Positions 32,434 to 40,857 of a stretch of 64,000 nt of DNA are shown one piece after another. The notes beneath the pieces were generated by a model, which saw only the letters and a program-made list of their open reading frames with translations, had not been told where the DNA came from and searched no databases. Source of the DNA: an uncultured Verrucomicrobiota bacterium (GTDB lineage Bacteria; Verrucomicrobiota; Verrucomicrobiia; Opitutales; Opitutaceae); NCBI GenBank assembly GCA_903898675.1, contig CAIUGM010000036.1, forward strand, positions 62,001 to 126,000. The letters run 5' to 3'. The translations under genes and the position numbers were made by a program. Numbering within the stretch: position 1 is the stretch's first letter; every line of letters starts with the position of its first letter.

Positions 32434-33768
32434 CTAGAGGAAAATCCAGCCGCTCAGGATCAGGATCGGGAGCAGAATGGGCAGGCTGTACCGGACGATA
32501 TAACCGACAAAGGTCGGGCAATGCACCCCCGCATCGTGGGCGATCGACTTGACCATGAAATTCGGGCCATTGCCGATGTAGGTCATCGCCCCGAAAAACA
32601 CCGCACCCAGGCTTACCCCGATGACGAAGAATGGCTGCTGCACCAGCAGCAGGCGCACCGTGGCGAGCGCGTCGCCATGCACCGCGGCAAAGGCCGCCGG
32701 GTTTTGGGCCTCGGCGGTGGCCTGTGCCAGCTGGAGGAAGTTCACGTAGGTCGGGGCGTTATCGAGCACTGAGGAGAGCGCCCCACTCGCAAAATAGTAA
32801 TGCAGCGGACGGGTGAAACCAAACTCCGGGCCATGCTGCTCCAGGTAGCCCAGCGCCGGCAGCATGGTCATGAAGATCCCGACGAACAGCCACGCCACCT
32901 CCTTGATCGGGCCGAAGCTGAAGGCGTTTTCCTCGTGGGCCACCTTGGGCGTCAGGAACCAGCTGGCGACGGCCGCGGCGACCATCACCGACTCCCGCAG
33001 GAAAAGCCGGTCCGGCAGGAACACCGCGCCAATGATGGCGAGGAGGAAAAGCACGTTGACCATGCCGTCGAAACGCCAGGTCTCCGCATGGCTGGCGATA
33101 TCGGCCTGCAGGCGGCGCGGCATGTGTTTGAAGCTCCGCACATCGAAGGCATAGAAAACCGCGAGAATGGCGGCGACCGTCACGAGCCACTGCACGATGA
33201 CATGCTCGATGAGCCAGAAAAACGGCACGCCCCGCAGGTAACCCAGGAACAGCGGCGGATCACCGATCGGCGTCAGGGCCCCGCCGACATTGGAAACGAG
33301 AAAGATGAAGAAAACCACGTGATAGGGGCTGATCCGGATCTTGTTCATGCGGATGAACGGCCGGATGAAGACCATCGAGGCACCGGTCGTGCCGATCACA
33401 TTCGCGGCCACGGCCCCGATGAGCAGGAAGACCACGTTGGCCCCCGGGGTCGCCTCACCCTTCACCTTGATATGGATGCCACCCGCCACCACATAGAGTG
33501 AGCCGATGAGGCAGATGAAGGAAACATACTCGCCCAGCGTATGCAGGAGCAGGACACCGCCGTCCGGGATGGCCGCGAGGTAGTAGGCCGCCACCACCAG
33601 CGCCAGACCGACCGCCACGATCGGGTAGGACTTCTCCCACCAATGCTTCACGGCCGGGGCGGCCAGGGGCATGGTCGCGATCAGCAGCAGCAGCAGCCCA
33701 AAGGGCCCGAGCAGCCAGGGTGGAATGCCGGCCGCCGGGAGAACCGCCAGCCAAAGTGAAGATATCAT
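32434..33768 (-). CDS. sodium:proton antiporter / ion transporter superfamily (NhaD-like)
   Basis: Polytopic; GGIHIKVKGEATPGANVVFLLIGAVAANVIGTTGASMVFIRPFIRMNKIR...FLVSNVGGALTPIGDPPLFLGYLRGVPFFW...SSVLDNAPTYVNFLQLA. Confidence 0.85.
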   Translation of the reverse strand: MISSLWLAVLPAAGIPPWLLGPFGLLLLLIATMPLAAPAVKHWWEKSYPIVAVGLALVVAAYYLAAIPDGGVLLLHTLGEYVSFICLIGSLYVVAGGIHIKVKGEATPGANVVFLLIGAVAANVIGTTGASMVFIRPFIRMNKIRISPYHVVFFIFLVSNVGGALTPIGDPPLFLGYLRGVPFFWLIEHVIVQWLVTVAAILAVFYAFDVRSFKHMPRRLQADIASHAETWRFDGMVNVLFLLAIIGAVFLPDRLFLRESVMVAAAVASWFLTPKVAHEENAFSFGPIKEVAWLFVGIFMTMLPALGYLEQHGPEFGFTRPLHYYFASGALSSVLDNAPTYVNFLQLAQATAEAQNPAAFAAVHGDALATVRLLLVQQPFFVIGVSLGAVFFGAMTYIGNGPNFMVKSIAHDAGVHCPTFVGYIVRYSLPILLPILILSGWIFL

Positions 33769-33898
33769 GGACGGGTCAGTTGACCCGCCCCTGACCAGAG
33801 GGAGTAATCAATGTGTGCACAGTAGAAATGGACCTGAAGAGTAAGCCCCACCAATCAGCAAGATGCATGCCGGCAGGCCCGGTCCCGGTCTTAGGACA

Positions 33899-33938
33899 CA
33901 AAAAGCCCCTGGGGGGCCGGAAGGCCGCCCCAGGGGCT
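33899..33938 (-). terminator. Rho-independent terminator downstream of amt
   Basis: AGCCCCTGGGG...CCCCAGGGGCT stem followed by TTTTTGTG on minus strand. Confidence 0.85.
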
Positions 33939-33960
33939 GCGAGAATAAGCCGGAAAGACT

Positions 33961-35442
33961 TCAGGAGATGTAGCCTTCTTCCCCGTGCTCGTTGATGTCC
34001 AGGCCCTGCGACTCGACCTCGGCGGTCGGGCGCAGACCGATGACCGCCTTCACCAAGTAGGCGATCACCACGGTGCCCACCACCGACATCACGATGGTGA
34101 TGCCCATGGCCTTGAGCTGCTCGACCCAGAGGCCGTGGTTCGCGACCAGCTTGTCGAGGCCGTTGGCCTTGGCGTAGCTGTTGGCATCGGTCAGGTTGGC
34201 GTTAACCGCGCCGGTCGCCAGAATGCCGGTCAGCAGGGCGCCGATCGTGCCACCGACGGCGTGCACGCCGAAGGTGTCAAGCGCGTCATCGTAGCCGAAG
34301 AACGACTTGAGCTTGGTGCAGGCGAGGAACGGGACCACCCCGGCGATCAAGCCGATGATGACGGCCCCCGTGGCGTCGACAAAGCCGGTGGCCGGGGTGA
34401 TCACCACCAGGCCGGCGACCGCACCCGAGCAGAAGCCGAGGACCGAGGCGTGTTTCTTGGTGAAATACTCCAGCGCGCCCCAGGTGAACGATGCGACCGC
34501 CGTGGCCAGCGTGGTCGTCATGAAGGCGTTGGCGGCAATACCGTCGGCCGCGACCGCCGAACCGGCGTTGAAGCCGTACCAGCCGACCCAGAGCATGCCG
34601 GTGCCGACCATGCAAAGCACCATGCTGTGCGGCGGCATGGGCTCCTTGCCGAACCCCACGCGCTTGCCCAGGATGATGCAGAGGATGAGCGCGGACCAGC
34701 CGGAGCTCATGTGAACCACCGTGCCGCCGGCGAAGTCGATCGCCTTGATCTTGGCGTCACCGTTCCAGACGCCGTTCATGAAGCCGTCCACGCCCCAGAT
34801 CATGTGGGCCAGTGGGAAATAGATCACAAACATCCAGATCGTGACGAAGGCCAGGATCGCCGTGAACTTCATGCGTTCCGCAATCGCGCCGACAATCAGC
34901 GCCGGGGTGATGATCGCGAACATCATCTGGTACATCGCGAAGACGTTCTGCGAGACCCAGGCGGCGTAGTCGGTGTTGGGGGCCGAATCAACGCCCTTGA
35001 GGAAGGCGAACTTCAGTCCGCCCAGGAACGGCGAGCCGCTCGAGAAAACGAGACTGTAGCCCACCGCCCACCACAGGATCGTGACCAGTCCGGCAATGCC
35101 CAGACACTGGGCCAGGACGGAAAGCACGTTCTTTTTCCGGACCAGGCCGCCGTAGAACAGCGCGAGACCGGGCAGGGTCATGAACAGCACCAAGGCGGCG
35201 CTGGTCATCATCCAGGCGTTGTGGCCGGGACCGGGACCGGCAACCTTGGAGGCGACGTCCGCCGTGCGGGCGCCGTTGTTTACATAGGCCTCAAGATCAG
35301 CGAGCCGCTGATCGACGGTGGGTTCTTTGGGTGCGGTGGCGGCCGGAGCCGGGGCTGGATCCTCGGCGCGAAGCAGGGGACCGAGGGCAAAAACCGCGAA
35401 CAAACTGGCAAACAGGAATAGAGGGCGAAATCGAAGGAACAT
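33961..35442 (-). CDS. amt: ammonium transporter
   Basis: GHNAWMMTSAALVLFMTLPGLALFYGGLVRKKN...AGGTVVHMSSGWSALIL...GWYGFNAGSAVAADG...DDALDTFGVHAVGGTIGALLTGI. Confidence 0.95.
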   Translation of the reverse strand: MFLRFRPLFLFASLFAVFALGPLLRAEDPAPAPAATAPKEPTVDQRLADLEAYVNNGARTADVASKVAGPGPGHNAWMMTSAALVLFMTLPGLALFYGGLVRKKNVLSVLAQCLGIAGLVTILWWAVGYSLVFSSGSPFLGGLKFAFLKGVDSAPNTDYAAWVSQNVFAMYQMMFAIITPALIVGAIAERMKFTAILAFVTIWMFVIYFPLAHMIWGVDGFMNGVWNGDAKIKAIDFAGGTVVHMSSGWSALILCIILGKRVGFGKEPMPPHSMVLCMVGTGMLWVGWYGFNAGSAVAADGIAANAFMTTTLATAVASFTWGALEYFTKKHASVLGFCSGAVAGLVVITPATGFVDATGAVIIGLIAGVVPFLACTKLKSFFGYDDALDTFGVHAVGGTIGALLTGILATGAVNANLTDANSYAKANGLDKLVANHGLWVEQLKAMGITIVMSVVGTVVIAYLVKAVIGLRPTAEVESQGLDINEHGEEGYIS

Positions 35443-35639
35443 AGTGTGTGTGAGTTGACTGCACTGGGGGTGGCCTGTCCGAGAACAGGCGCTATGACTT
35501 GCACTGAAAAAAGGCGCCGAAGTAGACGAAGTTTCGAGCCTTGCAGCTGACGTTTGGATTCAGGTCACGGGGGACCGCGGATCAAAAATGCCACGGCCAG
35601 ACAAAGAAGATCGCTGCCGGGCTCCAACCCGGCGGTGAA

Positions 35640-35809
35640 AAACCCCGCGGGCAGGACCGAAAGGTCTCCTGACTCAGGAAAATGCAATGGCATCAGCTGC
35701 GGTTAAGCACGTCTGATGCCATTTGACTAAACGCAAAAGCACTCTTCCGGCACACTGAAGTGCTGGAAGAGGCTTGTCGCTGAATTTGTATCCAACTCCT
35801 AGGAGTTGG
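35640..35809 (-). promoter_or_regulatory. structured 5' region upstream of amt (candidate riboregulatory leader/operator)
   Basis: Perfect 18-bp palindrome CCAACTCCTAGGAGTTGG (35792-35809); competing helices AGCACT/AGTGCT and CTCTTCC/GGAAGAG (35738-35771); 10-bp stem ATGGCATCAG/CTGATGCCAT (35687-35722); minus-strand GAGTCAGGAGACC (35663-35675). Confidence 0.5.
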
Positions 35810-35952
35810 TAAGGTTCTTATCTTTCGTGTGTTGTATTTTTTCTTTCCGTAAATCTGTGCATAGGGCCTAAAGCACCTGCATTGTTTCCGGGACCTCCTT
35901 ATGACCCGAAAGGATCACAAGGATGATCGGCAGAAGGATGCAGGCGCCCGTT

Positions 35953-36285
35953 TTATGCCCGGTTCTCGGCCATACGGAGGCGAAGTTGTTGGTAGAGGAT
36001 GACGCCATAGCCGATGACAACCCCGCTGGAGACCCACCACTGGGTTCCATCGACAAACAGCAACGGGCAGACGAACTGCACCAAGGCGAGCGCAACCAGG
36101 AGATAGGCGACCCGCGCACCCGAGCCAGGCATGAGCGACCAACCATTTTTCAGTTTGCCGGTCTGCTGAAGCCGTTGGTGGCGGCGAAGCGCTGCGCGTT
36201 GCAACGTACCAAAAGCCAGCCCAATGGCCCCGCCGGCCGAGAGGCCGACGAGGTCGCGGACGAGATCAAGGAAGTGTGTTTGCAT
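35953..36285 (-). CDS. small membrane protein, 110 aa, in ammonium transporter locus
   Basis: MQTHFLDLVRDLVGLSAGGAIGLAFGTLQRAALRRHQRLQQTGKLKNGWSLMPGSGARVAYLLVALALVQFVCPLLFVDGTQWWVSSGVVIGYGVILYQQLRLRMAENRA; TM pattern; 32 nt downstream of amt-2. Confidence 0.7.
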   Translation of the reverse strand: MQTHFLDLVRDLVGLSAGGAIGLAFGTLQRAALRRHQRLQQTGKLKNGWSLMPGSGARVAYLLVALALVQFVCPLLFVDGTQWWVSSGVVIGYGVILYQQLRLRMAENRA

Positions 36286-36317
36286 GTCGATGGAGTATTT
36301 GGATTGGTGAGAGCGGC

Positions 36318-38000
36318 TTAGTGGGCGACCGGGGTTTCGGACTGCTTGTCCAACATCATGCCGTTATAGCCGGCGATGCCCATTTCGGGAATGTCCAAGC
36401 CTTCGATTTCGACCTCGAGCGAAACACGATTACCGACGAGTTTCTCGGCGACGAAGTAGAAGAGAATGGAAAGCAGGGAAACGGTGACGAAGCAGGTCGT
36501 GACGCCGATCAGCTCGGCCCAGAATTGGCCCATGCCACCGCCGTAGAACAATCCGGTGACCGTGCCGGCAACACCGTTCCAACCATCGCCATAAGTGCCG
36601 TCAGCGAACAGGCCGATCGAAAGACAGCCCCAGGCGCCATTGACGCCATGGACGGAGATAGCGCCGACCGCATCGTCAATCCGGATTCGATCGAAGAAGA
36701 AGACCGCCTCAACCACCAGGAGTCCCGCGACGATCCCGATGATGGCCGCACCGCCGGCGCTGACAAACGCGCAGGGCGCCGTGATGGCAACCAAGCCGGC
36801 CAGCATGCCATTGCACATCATGGACGGGTCGGGCTTCTTGGTCTTGAACCACCACATGTAAAGCGTGGTGGCAAGGGCCGCCGTGGACCCGGCGATCATG
36901 GTGTTGACCGCCACCGTGGCGATGCGCAGATCGGTACCGGCCAGCGTGGAGCCCGGGTTGAAACCGAACCAGCCGAACGCCAGGATGAAAGTGCCCAACA
37001 TGACCATCGGGATGTTGTGCGGCAGAATCGGGTTAACGAGCTTGCCTTCCTTGTTGTACTTCCCGTGACGCGGCCCGATGAGCCAGCAGAAGATCAGCGC
37101 GATGACGCCGCCCTGCATATGCACAACCGAGGAACCGGCGAAATCAACGTGGCCATGGCCGAGGCCGGGGAAGTTGGCCCCGAGCTGGGAGAGCCAGCCG
37201 CCGCCCCACACCCAATTGCCAAAAAGCGGGTAGATCAGCGTGCCGATGAAGCAGCCATAGATCATGAAAGCCGAGAACTTCCAACGCTCGGCGGCACCGC
37301 CAGTCGGAATCGTCGCAGTCGTGTCCATGAACACCATCTGGAACAAGAAGAGGGCGAAGGCGGCGGTATCGTAACCGGCACCCTGCAGCAGGAAGCCCTT
37401 CCAGCCAATGATACCGAAAGGTTTCCCGAAAATGGTCCAGGTGATCTCGTGGTTCAGGCCGGCGTAGCCACCCATCGTGCCGATGGCACCAAGGCCGCCG
37501 AACATGAACGCAAACCCGCAAAGATAAAAGCCGAGCATGCCCATCGGGTAGATCATGAAGTTCATCGCCATGGTATGGCTCGCGTTCTTCGCGCGGCAGA
37601 GACCGGTCTCAACCAACGCGAAGCCGGCCTGCATGAACATCACGAGGAACCCGGTGACGAGCGTCCACATGAAGTTGATCGAAACGCGATTGTGGCCGAC
37701 GTTGTCGGCCAGCTTCACCGCGAGCGGTTCCACCTTGGCCGCCGCTGCATAGTCATCCGCCGCCTTCTTGGCGTCGTCGAATGCCTTCATCTTGTCCTTG
37801 TCTTTCTTGTCCTCGTCACTGAGGTCAGCCGGGGCGCTGACCACAAAGCCGGGGACGTCCGCGATGGTACCGGTGGACAATCCGGCAGGATCTGGTTTGG
37901 GATCATCCGCCATCATCCGTGGCAGCCCGAGGCTGCACAAAAGCGCAAACCCGACCAGGGCTGCGCGTGACCATTTTAATCCTGTAGACCGGTTTCTCAT
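36318..38000 (-). CDS. amt: ammonium transporter (second copy)
   Basis: FMWTLVTGFLVMFMQAGFALVETGLCRAKN...HVDFAGSSVVHMQGGVIALIF...FGWFGFNPGSTLAGTD...ISVHGVNGAWGCLSIGLF. Confidence 0.94.
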   Translation of the reverse strand: MRNRSTGLKWSRAALVGFALLCSLGLPRMMADDPKPDPAGLSTGTIADVPGFVVSAPADLSDEDKKDKDKMKAFDDAKKAADDYAAAAKVEPLAVKLADNVGHNRVSINFMWTLVTGFLVMFMQAGFALVETGLCRAKNASHTMAMNFMIYPMGMLGFYLCGFAFMFGGLGAIGTMGGYAGLNHEITWTIFGKPFGIIGWKGFLLQGAGYDTAAFALFLFQMVFMDTTATIPTGGAAERWKFSAFMIYGCFIGTLIYPLFGNWVWGGGWLSQLGANFPGLGHGHVDFAGSSVVHMQGGVIALIFCWLIGPRHGKYNKEGKLVNPILPHNIPMVMLGTFILAFGWFGFNPGSTLAGTDLRIATVAVNTMIAGSTAALATTLYMWWFKTKKPDPSMMCNGMLAGLVAITAPCAFVSAGGAAIIGIVAGLLVVEAVFFFDRIRIDDAVGAISVHGVNGAWGCLSIGLFADGTYGDGWNGVAGTVTGLFYGGGMGQFWAELIGVTTCFVTVSLLSILFYFVAEKLVGNRVSLEVEIEGLDIPEMGIAGYNGMMLDKQSETPVAH

Positions 38001-38234
38001 ATTCGTGGTGTTCTTTTTGGAGTTAAGCCCTGTCGTTTTGTGTGTGGGTGGAACCGTCACCCAGTGTCGCACCCCGCATACCAAGCAAAATAGACAGAAA
38101 GTAGATTAACCGATTTGGAATATAGATATTTTATATATTCTCCCTCTCAGCGGCGCGGTTCGCACCGGCCTTTCCGCGTCCTCGGACGCGGTCTTATGAC
38201 AGTCTAACCGACCGGCCATCGCGGGCCGCCAAAC

Positions 38235-38939
38235 CTAGTTGCCCGGCTCGCTGACGAAACGGTAGCCGATGCCGGACTCGGTCTGGAAATACTGCGGGTC
38301 ATCCACCTCATCCTCCAGTTTCCGCCGCAGGCGCATCATGTAGGTCCGGAGATAATGCGTCTGCGCCTCGGCCTTCGGTCCCCAGAGTTCGCGCAACACC
38401 TGCCGGTGGGTCAGCGCCTTGTCGCGGTGCATGATGAACAGCTGGAGCAAGGCATATTCCATCGAGGTCAGCTTCACCGCCTGGCCCTGCTTCATGACCC
38501 GGCGCCGCTCCAGGTCGACCACGACGGTGCCAAAGCGGAAGGTGTTCGAGGCCACCGCCGGCTTGATGCGACGAAGCAAGGCGCGCAGCCGCGCAAGCAG
38601 TTCACCGTCCCCAAACGGCTTGGTCAGATAGTCGTCGGCCCCGGCATCCAGTGCGGCGATCTTGCTGCCTTCCTGGCCAAAGACGGACAGGATGAGCACC
38701 GGCACCGGGCTTTTCTCGCGCAGGCGGGCAAGCACCTTGACCCCCGGCAGGTCCGGCAGGCCCAGATCCAGAATGACCGCGTCGGGTGCGGCCCTTTCAA
38801 ATTCGCTGAGCCCCGCGAGTCCCGTCTCGGCCTCGCGGACCACGTAGCCGGCATCTTCCAGGGTCAGCCGCAGCAGCCGGCGGATCTGGACTTCGTCGTC
38901 GATCACCAGGATTTCGATTCTGAGCGGATCAGCGGTCAT
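38235..38939 (-). CDS. OmpR/KdpE-family response regulator
   Basis: ILVIDDEVQIRRLLRLTLEDAGYVVREAETGLAGL...DLGLPDLPGVKVL...ALDAGADDYLTKPFGDGELLARLRALLRR...LRTYMMRLRRKLEDEVDDPQYFQTESGIGYRF. Confidence 0.93.
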   Translation of the reverse strand: MTADPLRIEILVIDDEVQIRRLLRLTLEDAGYVVREAETGLAGLSEFERAAPDAVILDLGLPDLPGVKVLARLREKSPVPVLILSVFGQEGSKIAALDAGADDYLTKPFGDGELLARLRALLRRIKPAVASNTFRFGTVVVDLERRRVMKQGQAVKLTSMEYALLQLFIMHRDKALTHRQVLRELWGPKAEAQTHYLRTYMMRLRRKLEDEVDDPQYFQTESGIGYRFVSEPGN

Positions 38940-40551
38940 CGTTGGGTACGTTGCCGTGCGCCAGATGGCGCAGGTAAACGGTGAAACTTGCGCCGCCCCC
39001 CGGGTTGTCCCCGGCCGTGACCTCGCCGCCCTGCGCCAGCATGAACCCGCGCACGATGGACAGCCCGAGCCCGAGCCCGCCCGCCCGCGCAGTCCGGCCG
39101 CGGTTGAACTTCTGGAAAAGATTCTCGCGCAGCTCCGCCGGGATTCCAGCTCCGCGATCACTGATCCGGATGAAGATCCGCCCCGCCCCGGCGGCATGGT
39201 CCACGCCCGCCGACACCTGGATCGGGCTGCCGGCCGGGGTGTGGAGCACGGCGTTGAGCAGCAGGTTGGCGATGACCTGCTCCATGAGCGGGGCATCCGC
39301 CATGCACAGCGGCAGGTCGTCCGGGATTTCGGTCTTCAGCACCCGGCCGGTCATCGCGTCGCCCACCGCCCGGCGCGCAGCGTTGATGAAATCCCGCACA
39401 TCGCACCAATCGAGCTGGGGCCGGACGCCGCCGGACTCCAGGCGGGTTTGATTCAGGAGATTGGCCACAAGGTGATCGAGCCGGTTGGTCGCCGTCCGGA
39501 TCTCGCCGGTCAGCGCGGTCCGCTTCCTCGCATCCTCCGTGTCGAGTTTGTCGCCCGCCGAACGCAGGACCGCGAGCGGGGTTTTCAGCTCATGCGAAAC
39601 GCTGTCCAGCAGGGTGCGGTGCAGCCGGTCCGATTCGGCAAAGAATTTCTCGCGCTCGCCCGCCGCGCGCAGCTGTTCGCGCTCCAGCAGCAGCGCAAGC
39701 TGCACCGCGAAACCCTCCATCAGGTCGCGCTGCACCGGCGACAGGGCGGCGACCTCCGCCGGCAGGCGCAGGGCGAAGACCCCGAGCATCTGGCCGGCGC
39801 GCAGCATCGGGAGATGCAGGCCTTCGGCCGAGGCCAGCACGCCGGTGAAGCGGCCGGCTTCCCGGTGGTTGTGGGCCACCCATTCGGCCACGGCCCGCTC
39901 CTGTTCGCCGGGACGGAAAGATCCGGCGGCATGCAGGGTCAATCCGCCCTTCTCCCGGGCCAGGAGCACCGCCGACTGCGCGCCAAAGAGTTCGTCCGCC
40001 TGCCGCAGCGCCGCCTCGACCGCCTCATCCAGGGTGCGCGCACCGGCCAGGGCCATCGTCAGGTGAAACAGCGCCGTGGCCCGGCGCTCCCTCAGCCGCT
40101 CGTAACGCTCCTGCGCCCGGATGCGGGCGGTGAGCTGCCCCGCAATGATCGCCACGATAAAGTAGATGCCGAGCAGCATGCCGTCGTCGAAATGAAGCAC
40201 GGAAAACGACATCCGGGGGGGCATGAATACATAGTTCCACACCAGGGCGCTGACGATCGCGGCAAACAGCACCGGCCAGCGGCCGACCCGCAGGCAGAGC
40301 AAAATCACGACCAGAAGGTAGACATGCCCCATCGCATGATAGCTGACCGGCAGGAACCAGCTCACCACGGTCACGGCCGCGATCACCCCGAGAACCTCGA
40401 GATACTCGCCGAATGAAGAAACGCTCTCCGACTTCCAATCGCTGAGGCGGCCGCGTTTGAAGATTGTCGCCACATCCCAGCGAAACGCAGATCCCCTGCT
40501 TACGGCAAGCAAGGGGCCGGCCAAACTGGAGGATGGGGCGGGGTCAGACAT
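38929..40551 (-). CDS. KdpD-like sensor histidine kinase lacking the N-terminal KdpD/Usp domains (DUF4118 + GAF + HisKA/HATPase)
   Basis: TM block with FAAIVSALVWNYVFMPPRMSFSVLHFDDGMLLGIYFIVAIIAGQLTARIRAQE (DUF4118), LLDSVSHELKTPLAVLRSAGDKL, VIANLLLNAVLHTP, ISDRGAGIPAELRENLFQKFNRG, GLGLGLSIVRGF. Starts directly with the TM region. Confidence 0.9.
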   Translation of the reverse strand: MSDPAPSSSLAGPLLAVSRGSAFRWDVATIFKRGRLSDWKSESVSSFGEYLEVLGVIAAVTVVSWFLPVSYHAMGHVYLLVVILLCLRVGRWPVLFAAIVSALVWNYVFMPPRMSFSVLHFDDGMLLGIYFIVAIIAGQLTARIRAQERYERLRERRATALFHLTMALAGARTLDEAVEAALRQADELFGAQSAVLLAREKGGLTLHAAGSFRPGEQERAVAEWVAHNHREAGRFTGVLASAEGLHLPMLRAGQMLGVFALRLPAEVAALSPVQRDLMEGFAVQLALLLEREQLRAAGEREKFFAESDRLHRTLLDSVSHELKTPLAVLRSAGDKLDTEDARKRTALTGEIRTATNRLDHLVANLLNQTRLESGGVRPQLDWCDVRDFINAARRAVGDAMTGRVLKTEIPDDLPLCMADAPLMEQVIANLLLNAVLHTPAGSPIQVSAGVDHAAGAGRIFIRISDRGAGIPAELRENLFQKFNRGRTARAGGLGLGLSIVRGFMLAQGGEVTAGDNPGGGASFTVYLRHLAHGNVPNDDR

Positions 40552-40857
40552 CGGGACTGACGGCTTATGTCGCAGTAATCATACCACCCTCGTCGTTTCA
40601 TGCAGGTCTGGCCCGCAGTCAAACTGGGCCGCGGAAACCGATAGACTTGAATCGGTTGCACTGGCTGCCCGGCATGTCGGCCTTCCACGTCGACAAGGAT
40701 CCGCACCAATGCCGCCGGCGATCATTCACTAACCCCCCGGATAAGCCGCGGTTTATTCCATCCCCGGGGATTCGGGAGCCGCTTGCCATGTTGTGTCATA
40801 AGATAAAACTCCGCGCAAAAAAACGGGCGCTCCAAACCATCCGGCGCCCTTCTTCCC

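Noticed and set aside
35640-35870. Calling the amt leader a bona fide cobalamin riboswitch
   Set aside because: Only the B12-box-like string is present; other core elements were not found, so kept as a low-confidence observation rather than a feature.
35868-36146. 92-aa minus-strand ORF overlapping the 110-aa membrane protein
   Set aside because: Out of frame with the more plausible TM protein at 35953-36285.
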